From Pandoraea norimbergensis (lineage in GTDB: Bacteria > Pseudomonadota > Gammaproteobacteria > Burkholderiales > Burkholderiaceae): a DNA stretch of 64,000 nucleotides. The position numbers and the translations under genes were made by a program. The DNA lies in contig NZ_CP013480.3 of NCBI RefSeq assembly GCF_001465545.3, forward strand, positions 5,332,001 through 5,396,000, given 5' to 3'. A model generated the notes under the pieces. The model ran no database searches and was not told the origin of the DNA. It worked only from the letters and a program-made list of their open reading frames with translations. Position 1 is the first letter of the stretch; each line of letters starts with the position of its first letter. Positions 51,621 through 60,709 of the stretch are shown here, piece by piece.

Positions 51621-53198
51621 TCAGCCCGCGACCGACTCGCCCTTCGCGTTCGTCGCAATGGCATCCAGATCCGCACTCACCTGCGCCATCACCGCATCCC
51701 AGTCGCCGCGCTGCGGCTGGCGATAGAGCGCAACCGACGAATACCATGCGCTGTCGCGCCGCGTCAGTTGCCAGCGCCAATCGGGCGTGTGGTTGAGCAA
51801 CACCCACACCGGTTTGCCCAACGCCCCAGCCACATGCGCCACGGCGGTATCCGCCGTAATCACCACGTCCATCTGTGCGATGACCGCCGCCGTCTCGGCA
51901 AAATCGCTGAGCTTCGCGCCGATGTCGCGCACGTTGGCGTGCGCCGCCAGTTGCGCGCGCTCCTCGTCGGTCGCATCCACCTGCAAGGAAAAGAACTTCG
52001 CGCCGGTGGCGAACACCGGCTTCCAGTGATCGAGGCCGACATCGCGATTCGGCGGGAACGGACGCGGGCGCCACGCAAAGCCCACGCGCACTTCGCCCGC
52101 CGGCTTGGCTCCCAGCATCGAGCGCCAGATCATTTCGCGTGCCGCACTTGAGCGCACATAAGGCATATGCCCGCTGCTCACGTCACCGCCGACGCCGAGC
52201 AAATGCGGCAGGCTGAGCAACGGCATCTGCCAGTCGAACGACGGCACCGGCATATGCTCGCCCAGCACCGTCACGCCACGGGCGAAACCACCCAGCAGCG
52301 TCACGAGCGGCGCCTGCACGCAGAGCATCACCTGCGCGCCCAGTTCCACCAGCCGCGGCACAAAGCGCACGAATTGAAGCGTGTCGCCGAAACCCTGCTC
52401 GCTATAGACAAAGACCTTCTTGCCCGCCAGCGGCGCTTTGCCGTCCCAAAGCCGATCGGGGAAGCGGCGCGTTTGCCCGCCATCGAGCCAACGCCATTCA
52501 TAGTCGCGCCAGCCGTGCTCGAAGTCGCCGAGCAACAGATTCGTCTGCGCACGATTGGTACGGGCACCCGCGTGTTCCGGCGACAACTTCACGGCTTGGG
52601 TGAAGCACTGCAAGGCGTCCTGAAACGCGTGCCGCTCGCGCAGCGCCACGCCGAGATTGACCAGCGGATCGGGCTGCTGGGGCGCAATGGCGTTCGCGAG
52701 CCGGTAGGCATCGATTTCTTCGTCGTACCGGCCCAAGGCACCCAGTGCACGGCCACGGTTGAAGTGGGCCTGCCACAGTGCAGGAGCCTTGGCGGCGGTG
52801 CGCTCGAACCAGGTCAGCGCGCGGGCGTTATCGCCCGCCTGCGCCCAGGTCATGCCGATCGTGTGCATCGCACCGATGGCATCGGGAGACTGCTGCACGG
52901 CCGACTCGAACAGCGCGTCGGCCCGCATGGGGCGGCCCGCCTGCAAACTGGCCATCGCCGCATCGAAACTGACTTGCGCCCCGGCCTGTGGCACCAGCGC
53001 CAGCATCCGGTCGAACGCATCGGCCGCCGCGTCGAACGCGTTCATGCGCAGCGAGACGTAGGCGAGCCCCTCAAGGCCGGGCAGAAATTCCGGTGCCTGC
53101 TTGAGCAACTGGCGCAGTTCGGCAATCGCTTCGCCCAGCCGGCCAGCGGCACTCAGTTGTCGTGCGCGCTCGCAACGCGCATCCATTGGCGTCGTCAT
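51621..53198 (-). CDS. TPR protein with C-terminal GT9-like glycosyltransferase domain
   Basis: A 525-residue two-part protein. Residues 5-215 contain about six tetratricopeptide repeats (for example NLGVALRERHAFQDALQCFTQAVKLSPEHAGA). Residues 225-515 resemble a GT9 heptosyltransferase-like domain: VYSEQGFGDTLQFVRFVP (nucleotide-sugar N-domain), VRVGFAWRP and ITADTAVAHVAGALGKPVWVLLN (donor loop, as in WaaC). Likely a cytoplasmic sugar transferase acting on protein or lipid acceptors selected by TPRs; substrate unknown. AAGGAAG precedes the ATG. Confidence 0.83.
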   Translation of the reverse strand: MTTPMDARCERARQLSAAGRLGEAIAELRQLLKQAPEFLPGLEGLAYVSLRMNAFDAAADAFDRMLALVPQAGAQVSFDAAMASLQAGRPMRADALFESAVQQSPDAIGAMHTIGMTWAQAGDNARALTWFERTAAKAPALWQAHFNRGRALGALGRYDEEIDAYRLANAIAPQQPDPLVNLGVALRERHAFQDALQCFTQAVKLSPEHAGARTNRAQTNLLLGDFEHGWRDYEWRWLDGGQTRRFPDRLWDGKAPLAGKKVFVYSEQGFGDTLQFVRFVPRLVELGAQVMLCVQAPLVTLLGGFARGVTVLGEHMPVPSFDWQMPLLSLPHLLGVGGDVSSGHMPYVRSSAAREMIWRSMLGAKPAGEVRVGFAWRPRPFPPNRDVGLDHWKPVFATGAKFFSLQVDATDEERAQLAAHANVRDIGAKLSDFAETAAVIAQMDVVITADTAVAHVAGALGKPVWVLLNHTPDWRWQLTRRDSAWYSSVALYRQPQRGDWDAVMAQVSADLDAIATNAKGESVAG

Positions 53199-53694
53199 GC
53201 GGCGCTTCCTTACTGTTCTTGAAATTGGGGGCGGGTCGGCCTGGCGGTCCTTTGTACATGGCGTACATCGAGTACCGGCGGCCCGAACAAGCGGTGCACA
53301 CTACACCACCGCACGGCACGAAGCAAGCCGCGGGGATTCGGCCTTCCAAGTGACGCAAAGTTCACCTCTGGGAGCGACGAAAATGTGACAATTTTTGCGG
53401 CCTGCACCGGCGATCCCTAAACTGCCTCGCCCACTCGTCTTATCCTTCGAAACCACGGCTGCGGCAGTGCAGCATAAAAACCACAGTCGGCAAATGGTGA
53501 TCGCAGTTTGCCAGCCCGATGCGGTCGCTTTAACATCATTTTGCGGGTCAATCTGGTAGCATCCGCTGCCGTCCATGTGTATGTGCGCGATCGCTGGCAA
53601 TTTTGCGGGCAACCACCCCGCTGCGATCCCTGCCACAGCGCATGTCGACGCCGAGTCCGTTGTTCGTCCGACCCCTCAAAATCACGAGGTCCTG
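53199..53694. other. 496-bp divergent intergenic region
   Basis: It separates the TPR–GT9 gene from the ABC permease gene. Frames open here lack coding character. I see no perfect promoter or palindrome; GAGG before the permease ATG is the only clear element. A long leader for the ABC operon is possible. Confidence 0.45.
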
Positions 53695-55434
53695 ATGCCG
53701 CGCGTAGCCCGACCGTTCATTCCCGCCACCGCGCGACGCCTGCTGCCCAATCGCTGGGATTTCATTGCCTTCCCGATCATCATCGGTTTTCTGATGGTCA
53801 GTTCTTCAGGCATTCGCCAGACTTGGGCACCGCTGGCCGATCTGCAAACCGAAGTCATCTCGCTTGACCCGTCCAATCTGCCCGAGTACGCGCTACGCAC
53901 CACCCTGCGCATGCTCGCCGCGATGGTCGCCTCGCTGATCTTCACGCTGATCTACGGCACGCTCGCCGCCAAGAGCCGCCGCGCCGAGAAACTGCTCGTG
54001 CCGATGCTCGACATCCTCCAGTCGGTGCCGGTGCTGGGCTACATCTCGTTCACGGTGACGTTTTTCCTCGCGCTCTTCCCCGGGCGCGTGCTGGGCGCCG
54101 AGTGCGCCGCCATCTTCGCGATCTTCACGAGTCAGGCGTGGAACATGACGTTCTCGTTCTACCAGTCGATGCGAACCCAGCCACGCGACCTCGCCGAAGT
54201 CTCGGTGAACCTGCGGCTCTCGCCGTGGCAGCGCTTCTGGAAGCTCGACGTGCCCTACTCGATGCCCGGCCTCATCTGGAACATGATGATGAGCATGTCG
54301 GGCGGCTGGTTCTTCGTGGTCGCATCCGAAGCCATCACCGTAGGCGACAAGACGGTCACGCTGCCGGGCATCGGTGCCTATCTGGCCACCGCCATCCTCC
54401 AGCGCGATCTGCACGCCGTAGGCTGGGTGATTCTCGCCATGACGGTCGTGATCCTGATTTACGACCAGTTCCTGTTCCGCCCGATGGTCGCGTGGTCGGA
54501 CAAATTCCGTCTGGAAGACACCGTCTCGCAGGCCGCCCCCGAGTCGTGGGTGCTGAACATGATTCAACGCACCCGTGCGATTCAGTACCTGCTGCGTCCT
54601 TTCGGCAAGCTGCTGCGCACGATCGCCCGCGCGCGCATGCCGATCTCGCTGCCGGCGGCCATCCATTCCGAGTCGAACTCGCCGCTGTCTCGCGTGATCG
54701 ACTGGATCTGGGCGGCATTGCTGGTCGTGCTCAGCGTGTTCGCCGCGTGGAAGATCGTCGCCTTCGTCTTGGCTGAAGTCGGTTTTTCCGAAATTCTGCG
54801 GGTGTTCGGTCTGGGCCTGATTACGCTGGTGCGCGTGATGGTGCTCATCGCCGTGGCGTCGGTCGTGTGGGTGCCGCTGGGCGTGCTGATCGGCCTGCGC
54901 CCCAAGCTCGCCGAACGGATTCAGCCGCTCGCACAGTTCCTCGCGGCTTTCCCGGCGAACCTGCTGTTCCCGATCTTCGTGGTGGCGATCGTGCATTTCC
55001 ACGCCAACCCCGACATCTGGCTCTCGCCGTTGATCGTGCTCGGCACGCAGTGGTACATCCTGTTCAACGTGATTGCCGGCGCGACCACGTTCCCGAACGA
55101 CTTCAAGGAAGCCGCCACCAACTTCCGCATTCGCGGCTGGCAATGGTGGCGTCAGATCATGCTGCCGGGCATCTTCCCGTACTACGTGACGGGCGCGATT
55201 ACCGCCTCGGGCGGCGCATGGAACGCGTCGATCGTCTCGGAATACGTGCAGTGGGGCGACGACAAGCTCGCCGCGCACGGTCTGGGCGCCTATATCGCGC
55301 AAACCACGGCGGCCGGCGACTATCCGCGCATTCTGCTGGGCATCGCCGTGATGGCGCTGTTCGTCGTACTGTTCAACCGCTTGCTGTGGCGTCCGATGTA
55401 CGCCATTGCCGAAAACAAGCTTCGCCTGAATTGA
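53695..55434 (+). CDS. ABC transporter permease, fused double domain
   Basis: A 579-residue protein with two complete binding-protein-dependent permease domains in one chain (about 20-300 and 345-575). Each carries the EAA-type loop that contacts the ATPase: DLAEVSVNLRLSPWQRFWKLDVP in the first half and KEAATNFRIRGWQWWRQIMLPG in the second. It belongs to the NitT/TauT-like class. The start ATG at 53695 has GAGG 6 nt upstream; earlier in-frame codons are not supported. It is followed 10 bp later by its ATPase. No periplasmic binding protein is encoded nearby. Confidence 0.92.
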   Translation: MPRVARPFIPATARRLLPNRWDFIAFPIIIGFLMVSSSGIRQTWAPLADLQTEVISLDPSNLPEYALRTTLRMLAAMVASLIFTLIYGTLAAKSRRAEKLLVPMLDILQSVPVLGYISFTVTFFLALFPGRVLGAECAAIFAIFTSQAWNMTFSFYQSMRTQPRDLAEVSVNLRLSPWQRFWKLDVPYSMPGLIWNMMMSMSGGWFFVVASEAITVGDKTVTLPGIGAYLATAILQRDLHAVGWVILAMTVVILIYDQFLFRPMVAWSDKFRLEDTVSQAAPESWVLNMIQRTRAIQYLLRPFGKLLRTIARARMPISLPAAIHSESNSPLSRVIDWIWAALLVVLSVFAAWKIVAFVLAEVGFSEILRVFGLGLITLVRVMVLIAVASVVWVPLGVLIGLRPKLAERIQPLAQFLAAFPANLLFPIFVVAIVHFHANPDIWLSPLIVLGTQWYILFNVIAGATTFPNDFKEAATNFRIRGWQWWRQIMLPGIFPYYVTGAITASGGAWNASIVSEYVQWGDDKLAAHGLGAYIAQTTAAGDYPRILLGIAVMALFVVLFNRLLWRPMYAIAENKLRLN

Positions 55435-55444
55435 AGGGACCGTG

Positions 55445-56761
55445 ATGCCGAACGATACCCAACCGACCGTCGGAAAAGAGATCTTCTCGCTCGCCAATGT
55501 CAGCCGCGGTTTCCGCAAGGGCAGCGACGAGCGTCAGGTGCTCGATGGCGTGAACCTGCAACTGCATGAAGGCGAAATCGTCGGCATGCTCGGCCGCTCG
55601 GGCTCGGGCAAGTCGACGCTGCTGCGCATCATTGCCGGCCTGATCCAGCCCAGTTCGGGCGACATCCGCTACCTCGGCGAGCCGCTCGAAGGCCCGCCCG
55701 AAGGCGTGGCGATGGTGTTCCAGACCTTCGCGCTGTTCCCGTGGCTGACCGTGCTGCAAAACGTGGAAGCCGGTCTCGAAGCGCTTGGCGTCGAGCCGAA
55801 AGAGCGCCGCAAGCGTGCGCTTGCCGCGATCGACCTGATCGGTCTGGACGGCTTCGAGAACGCCTACCCGCGCGAACTCTCGGGCGGCATGCGCCAACGC
55901 GTGGGCTTCGCCCGTGCGCTGGTGGTCAACCCCACGCTGCTGCTCATGGACGAGCCGTTCTCCGCGCTCGACGTCCTGACCGCCGAGACGCTGCGTACCG
56001 ACCTGCTCGACCTGTGGAGCCAGCGTCAGTTGCCGATCAAGTCGATCCTGATCGTCACGCACAACATTGAAGAAGCCGTGTTCATGTGCGACCGCATTCT
56101 GGTGCTGTCGTCGAACCCGGGGCGCGTGGTGGCCGAGATCAAGGTGCCGTTCCCGCACCGCCGTAATCGTCTCGACCCGGCCTTCCGCAAGATGGTCGAC
56201 GACATCTACGCACTGATGACCTCGCGCCGTAATGCGCACACCACGCAGAAGATTCCGCTGGAGCTGTCGAGCCCGCTGCATGAAGTCTCGACCAACCTGA
56301 TGGCCGGTCTGCTCGAAGCGCTGGCCGGGCCGCCCTACAACGGCCGCGCCGACTTGCCGGATATCGCGCAGACGCTGCTGCTCGAAGTCGACGATCTGTT
56401 TCCGGTGGCGGAAATTCTCGACCAACTGGGCTTTGCCGAACTCAAGGAAGGCGACCTGTTGCTGACGACGGCCGGCAAGCGCTTTGTGGACGTGAGCACG
56501 CAGGAGCGCAAGGTGCTGTTCGCCGAACATCTGCTGCGTCACGTGCCGCTCGCCGCGAAGATTCGCGCCGTGTTGCAGGAGCGTCGTGGACAACGGGCGC
56601 CGCGCGTGCGTTTCGAACAGGAACTGGAAGATTCGATGTCGGACGATCTCGCCCAGGAAACGCTCGATACCGCCATCAACTGGGGCCGTTACGCCGAGAT
56701 CTTCTCGTACAACGACCACACCGAGACGTTCAGTCTCGAGGATGTGGAAGGCGCGACCTGA
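55445..56761 (+). CDS. ABC transporter ATPase with AAA-associated C-terminal domain
   Basis: A 438-residue ATPase of the nitrate/sulfonate/taurine class. It has Walker A GRSGSGKST, Q-loop FQTFALFPW, signature LSGGMRQRV, Walker B LLLMDEPF and H-loop THN. Beyond about residue 270 a further domain of about 160 residues follows (LHEVSTNLMAGLLEALAG, LPDIAQTLLLEVDDLFPVAE), typical of the AAA-associated C-terminal family and built like a regulatory winged-helix unit. AAGGGA is best spaced for the ATG at 55445, one codon after a GTG. Substrate unknown. Confidence 0.92.
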   Translation: MPNDTQPTVGKEIFSLANVSRGFRKGSDERQVLDGVNLQLHEGEIVGMLGRSGSGKSTLLRIIAGLIQPSSGDIRYLGEPLEGPPEGVAMVFQTFALFPWLTVLQNVEAGLEALGVEPKERRKRALAAIDLIGLDGFENAYPRELSGGMRQRVGFARALVVNPTLLLMDEPFSALDVLTAETLRTDLLDLWSQRQLPIKSILIVTHNIEEAVFMCDRILVLSSNPGRVVAEIKVPFPHRRNRLDPAFRKMVDDIYALMTSRRNAHTTQKIPLELSSPLHEVSTNLMAGLLEALAGPPYNGRADLPDIAQTLLLEVDDLFPVAEILDQLGFAELKEGDLLLTTAGKRFVDVSTQERKVLFAEHLLRHVPLAAKIRAVLQERRGQRAPRVRFEQELEDSMSDDLAQETLDTAINWGRYAEIFSYNDHTETFSLEDVEGAT

Positions 56762-56785
56762 GCGTAGGGGTAAGGGGGTGCGGCT

Positions 56786-57679
56786 TCAGAACGCGTACCC
56801 CACGCCGATCATCCACGTCTGGTTGATCGTTTTCGAATCCGGTTCGTAGGCGTTGACGCCCGGCGACACCTGCGTCACGTCGGAGCGTCCGTACTGGAAG
56901 CGCGACCACTCGTAGGTGGTGTTCACGTGGAAGTTGCGCGTCACCGCGTAGTCCAGACCAAAACCCGCCACGACCACTGGCTTACTGCCCAGCGTGAACG
57001 TGTTCTGCGAGCCGGCCAGCGTCATTGAAGCGCCGAGGATGGCACCGGCGCGCACATCGGCCGTTGCCACCAGCTTCGAGGTGACTTCGAGCTGGCCCAT
57101 CAGACCGCCGCCCACCACATGGTGGCGATACCGCTCATAGAAACCATACGGGTCGCGGCTGCTGTCTCGAATCCAATCGCGATAGCTGTAGCTCACGTAC
57201 GGGACGAGTTGCGCGTGCCATGTGCCGAGCATGAATGGCAGCGCCTTGCCCGCCTTGAGCGTGACGTCGGTCGAGGTCGAGCGCGTACTCATCTGGTAGT
57301 TCGGCAGCACCACGCGGCCCGTCGGGTCCTGCAAATAGCCGCCGTAATCCGTGTTGCCATGGGCAACGCGCACCTGGCCGCTGAAGTACAGATTGGAAAT
57401 CCCGAACAGCTGGTGCTGTGTGGACGCGCCAAGTCCGAACGCGGCAGTGGTGCCTCGCTCGGAATCGTTTTTGCCCGCGCCGATGTTTTCCCAGTAGTGC
57501 AGTTGCTGCACCCCGCCGTCGACCCAGACCTGATTGTTGGCGCGCAGCATCGCTTCCTGCGCATGGACGTTGCTCGCCATCAAAGTCGCGGCAACCAGTG
57601 CAATGGCGGTGGCCGCATGACATGCAGCGGCGGCTCCGCGTTGGCCGCAATCGATGGTGCGGCGCGTCTTCGGCGTCAT
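56786..57679 (-). CDS. Outer membrane beta-barrel protein
   Basis: A 297-residue protein with an export signal (basic start, hydrophobic ALVAATLMAS, cleavage near VHAQ at about residue 40). The mature part alternates amphipathic strands with short turns and ends in Phe after IGVGYAF, the usual BAM-recognised C-terminus. No specific porin family is recognised; the MetA-pathway phenol-degradation type barrel is one possibility. GGGGAGGG precedes the ATG at 57679. It converges with the ABC operon 24 bp away without an obvious terminator. Confidence 0.75.
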   Translation of the reverse strand: MTPKTRRTIDCGQRGAAAACHAATAIALVAATLMASNVHAQEAMLRANNQVWVDGGVQQLHYWENIGAGKNDSERGTTAAFGLGASTQHQLFGISNLYFSGQVRVAHGNTDYGGYLQDPTGRVVLPNYQMSTRSTSTDVTLKAGKALPFMLGTWHAQLVPYVSYSYRDWIRDSSRDPYGFYERYRHHVVGGGLMGQLEVTSKLVATADVRAGAILGASMTLAGSQNTFTLGSKPVVVAGFGLDYAVTRNFHVNTTYEWSRFQYGRSDVTQVSPGVNAYEPDSKTINQTWMIGVGYAF

Positions 57680-57810
57680 GGCACGGCCCTCCCCAGGCGT
57701 GAACTCAACGACGACTCGGCAATGGCCGTCAGCGCGGCCACCGTTTTCAGGCATTGTTTCAGCGCGTGACGTGCTGCGCAAGCGGGCAACCGTGGATTTT
57801 TTGTGGTCTT

Positions 57811-57838
57811 CGAGATTCAGAAATCTCGCGATTCGAGA
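57811..57838. promoter_or_regulatory. Clustered inverted half-sites upstream of the barrel gene
   Basis: CGAGATT (57811-57817) and AATCTCG (57822-57828) are inverted around 4 nt; TCTCG/CGAGA (57824-57828 and 57834-57838) repeats the pattern. Three alternating half-sites in 28 bp suggest cooperative regulator binding. Confidence 0.45.
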
Positions 57839-57993
57839 GACTTGTGCGCGGCGTCCCCGATCCGGACCGTAGCGGCCTTGATGGGCGAGCGTGAGACCGG
57901 AGAAAACGTGGAGAGCGGGTGAAGCGGGTCGATCCCGAGGATGGAGTCGAAACGCATGAGACGGTGACCGACCGTGTCAAAAAGGCCACACCT

Positions 57994-58011
57994 ATCAGTG
58001 TAGATACTGAT
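57994..58011. promoter_or_regulatory. 18-bp palindrome, candidate operator
   Basis: ATCAGT-GTAGAT-ACTGAT is a perfect 6-6-6 inverted repeat located 135 bp before the small membrane protein gene. Confidence 0.5.
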
Positions 58012-58145
58012 TAGCGGTCGTTTTTGTGCAGTCGCATAATCAGTCAAGGATCTGCCTGTCACGCGCCGGGGGGCGCTGCGACAAGCCTTCGCGCAGATCC
58101 CATCCGCGGCAAAGACCGTGTGTCAGAAGACCCGAGATACGCACT

Positions 58146-58289
58146 ATGAGCTACTACCATTCGAAAGAAGAAGGCCGGGGACGCGCCATCACCTTCACCA
58201 CTGGCTATCGCTGGCGCCGTCGCGGCATGGCCGTCACCTTTGCGGTCATCGCCGCGCTGGTCTACTACGCGGTGCATCACCCGAAGTAA
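58146..58289 (+). CDS. Small single-pass membrane protein (47 residues)
   Basis: MSYYHSKEEGRGRAITFTTG opens a 47-residue protein with a basic segment (RWRRRG) followed by one membrane helix (about 27-43, AVTFAVIAALVYYAV) and a short HHPK tail; predicted N-in topology. Not recognised as a named family. The start codon has only a weak GAG upstream. It is unlinked to the neighbours on the opposite strand; the gap of 97 bp downstream holds no clear terminator. Confidence 0.5.
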   Translation: MSYYHSKEEGRGRAITFTTGYRWRRRGMAVTFAVIAALVYYAVHHPK

Positions 58290-58386
58290 GGCCCCGCCCC
58301 TAGGCTTCGAAGTACAGCCTTGAAGCACGGCCCCGAAGCACGGCCCCGTCAAGCACGACGCGGCCGCTTCTTCCCTCTCGCGCCCT

Positions 58387-59361
58387 TCAGGCGGCGTTTC
58401 CCAAGGCCGGCGCATGCCAGTCGAGGGGAACGTTCGCGAGCATATCGTCGACCATCGCATCCAGACCGAATGCCGGCTGCCAGCCCCAGTCGTAGCGGGC
58501 ATGCGTGTCGTCGAGCGTATGCGGCCACGTCTCGGCAATCGCTTGCCGGAAATCCGGCGCGTACTTCACCGTGAAGCCCGGCACACGACGCTCGATCGCC
58601 GCGGCCAGCGTCGCCGGATCGAAGCTCACTCCCGCCACGTTATAGGACGAGCGCACACGCAGACGCGACGGGTCGGCGTTCATCAGCTCAAGCGTGGCGC
58701 GCACGGCGTCGGGCATGTAGATCATGGGCAGCGTGGCGTCTTCCTTCAGGAAGCACGTGTACGTCTCGCCACGGCGTGCCGACTGGAAGATATCGATCGC
58801 GTAGTCGGTCGTGCCGCCGCCCGGGGGCGTCTTGTAGCTGATGACGCCCGGATAACGCAGGCTGCGCACGTCCACGCCGAACTTCGCGTGGTAGTACTCG
58901 CACAGCCGCTCGCCCGCCTGCTTGCTGATGCCGTACATGGTGGTCGGGTCCATGATCGCGAGCTGCGGCGTTTCAACGGCCGGCGTGTGCGGGCCGAACG
59001 CGGCAATCGACGACGGCCAGAACACGCGCAAACCCTTGCGCGACTGATGCTCGCGGGCCAGTTCCAGCACGTTGAGCAGCCCGTTCATGTTGAGCGTCCA
59101 CGCCTGCAACGGACGGGTTTCGCCCGTGGCCGACAGCAGCGCCGCCAGATGGAAGATCTGCGTGATGCCGAAACGCTCCACGAGCGCGGCCAGACGCGCC
59201 GCATCAAGCACGTCGAGGGTCTCGTAGTGCACCGGATGGCGCGACGGCCCCGGTGCGATATCTGTCGCCACGACATTCTCTTTGCCGTACTGCGCGGCCA
59301 GGGCTTCGACGAGTTCGCTGCCGATCTGCCCGTTGGCGCCGATGATGAGGATTCGTTCCAT
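58387..59361 (-). CDS. tdh: L-threonine 3-dehydrogenase, SDR type
   Basis: A 324-residue extended SDR resembling UDP-glucose 4-epimerase but of the short-chain threonine dehydrogenase group. NAD-binding GANGQIG is at residues 8-14, SS at 117-118 lies in FWPSSIAAFGP, and catalytic Tyr143-x-x-x-Lys147 is in MYGISKQAG. The threonine-type motif YPGVISYKTPPGGGTTDYA is characteristic. It oxidises L-threonine to 2-amino-3-ketobutyrate, the substrate of Kbl encoded just upstream (2-bp gap). AAGG lies before the ATG at 59361; a TTG two codons earlier is less likely. Confidence 0.93.
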   Translation of the reverse strand: MERILIIGANGQIGSELVEALAAQYGKENVVATDIAPGPSRHPVHYETLDVLDAARLAALVERFGITQIFHLAALLSATGETRPLQAWTLNMNGLLNVLELAREHQSRKGLRVFWPSSIAAFGPHTPAVETPQLAIMDPTTMYGISKQAGERLCEYYHAKFGVDVRSLRYPGVISYKTPPGGGTTDYAIDIFQSARRGETYTCFLKEDATLPMIYMPDAVRATLELMNADPSRLRVRSSYNVAGVSFDPATLAAAIERRVPGFTVKYAPDFRQAIAETWPHTLDDTHARYDWGWQPAFGLDAMVDDMLANVPLDWHAPALGNAA

Positions 59362-59363
59362 GT

Positions 59364-60581
59364 TCAACCTTGCTTGAGAATGCCGAGTTCGTTGCCGGCC
59401 TGCGCAAAGGCAGCCAGCGCGCGCGTGAGTTGTTCACGCGTGTGGGCCGCCGAGAGTTGCACGCGCACGCGCGCCTGCCCCTGCGGCACCACCGGATAGA
59501 AGAAGCCCGTGGCGATCACGCCCAGTTCGTACAGGCGTTGCGCGAAGCTTTGCGCCAGCGTGGCGTCGAACAGCATCACCGGCACGATCGGGTGCGTGCC
59601 CGGCTTGATCGTGAAACCCAGCGCAGCCACTTCGTGGCGGAAGAACGCCGTGTTCTCATGCAACTGCTCACGGCGGGCCGACGAGTGTTCCAGTTCGTCG
59701 AACACGGCCAGCGACGTACCGACGATGGCCGGCGCCAGACTGTTCGAGAAGAGATACGGACGCGAGCGCTGACGCAGCGTCTCGATGACTTCGCGGCGCC
59801 CGGCCGTGAAGCCGCCCATCGCGCCGCCCAGCGCCTTGCCCAGCGTGCCCGTGATGATGTCGATCTTGCCGATCACACCGTGGTGTTCATGCGTGCCGCG
59901 GCCGGTCGCGCCCATGAAGCCGGTCGCATGACACTCGTCGATCATGATCAGCGCGCCGTACTGTTCGGCCAGCGCGACGATGCGGTCGAGTTGCGCAATC
60001 GTGCCGTCCATGGAGAACACACCGTCGGTGACGATAATGCGGTGACGCGCCCCGGCGGCCGCTTGCAACTGGCGCTCCAGGTCTTCCATGTCGTTGTGGG
60101 CGAAGCGCAGACGTTGCGCCTTGCAAAGCCGTACGCCGTCGATGATCGAGGCGTGGTTCAGCGCGTCGGAGATGATGGCGTCCTGCTCGTCGAACAGCGG
60201 CTCGAACACACCGCCATTGGCGTCGAACGCGGCGGCATAAAGAATGGCGTCTTCCGTGCCGAGATAGGCGGCGATGCGCGCCTCAAGTTCCTTGTGCGGG
60301 CCTTGCGTGCCGCAGATGAAACGCACCGACGACAGGCCGAAGCCGAAGTCTTCGAGCGCCTTCTGGCCGGCCTTGACCAGCGATTCGCTACCCGAGAGGC
60401 CGAGATAGTTGTTGGCACACAGATTGATGCGGGTCACCCCGTCGTCGCACATGACCTCCGGCCCCTGCCGCGACATGAGCACGCGTTCCTGCTTGAAAAG
60501 GCCTTGGCGGCGCGTGTCTTCGAGTCGTTCGGTCAGTTGCTGGTAGAAGCCCTCGCGGGCTTCCGGGGTTTGTGCGGTCAT
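59364..60581 (-). CDS. kbl: Glycine C-acetyltransferase (2-amino-3-ketobutyrate CoA ligase)
   Basis: A 405-residue PLP enzyme of the alpha-oxoamine synthase family that cleaves 2-amino-3-ketobutyrate with CoA to glycine and acetyl-CoA. It has NNYLGLSG, FICGTQGPHKELE, MIDECHATGFMG and the PLP lysine Lys249 in TGTLGKALGG. The ATG at 60581 has GAGGAG about 9 nt upstream. It forms the threonine-degradation operon with tdh; the promoter (TTGAAA, 16 bp, TATAGT) is overlapped by palindromes. Confidence 0.97.
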   Translation of the reverse strand: MTAQTPEAREGFYQQLTERLEDTRRQGLFKQERVLMSRQGPEVMCDDGVTRINLCANNYLGLSGSESLVKAGQKALEDFGFGLSSVRFICGTQGPHKELEARIAAYLGTEDAILYAAAFDANGGVFEPLFDEQDAIISDALNHASIIDGVRLCKAQRLRFAHNDMEDLERQLQAAAGARHRIIVTDGVFSMDGTIAQLDRIVALAEQYGALIMIDECHATGFMGATGRGTHEHHGVIGKIDIITGTLGKALGGAMGGFTAGRREVIETLRQRSRPYLFSNSLAPAIVGTSLAVFDELEHSSARREQLHENTAFFRHEVAALGFTIKPGTHPIVPVMLFDATLAQSFAQRLYELGVIATGFFYPVVPQGQARVRVQLSAAHTREQLTRALAAFAQAGNELGILKQG

Positions 60582-60648
60582 CGTGTACATCTCCTCGGTC
60601 GTTCGGCCGGTGCGCTCTGCTACCATGCAGGCATTCACCTTAGCGGAA

Positions 60649-60685
60649 ACTATACTTTATATTGAACTAGTTTCAATATATTGAA
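60649..60685. promoter_or_regulatory. kbl–tdh promoter overlapped by tandem palindromic operators
   Basis: The minus-strand promoter is -35 TTGAAA (60671-60676), 16-bp spacer, -10 TATAGT (60649-60654). It is overlapped by TATATTGAA-CTAGT-TTCAATATA (60658-60680, perfect 9-bp arms) and by TTCAATATATTGAA (60672-60685, perfect). Three alternating half-sites cover the -35 region. Confidence 0.8.
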
Positions 60686-60709
60686 AAATTCTAATATCCC
60701 GGAAAGAAT

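Larger units (their letters stand above)
57680..58145. other. 466-bp intergenic region with two palindromic elements
   Basis: Divergent between the outer-membrane barrel and a 47-residue membrane protein. No credible ORF is seen. It contains clustered inverted half-sites at 57811-57838 and an 18-bp palindrome at 57994-58011. Confidence 0.5.

Noticed and set aside
53893..55518. A 541-codon minus-strand open frame opposite the ABC permease
   Set aside because: Shadow of the permease; Arg/His/Gly/Glu-rich without membrane segments or motifs.
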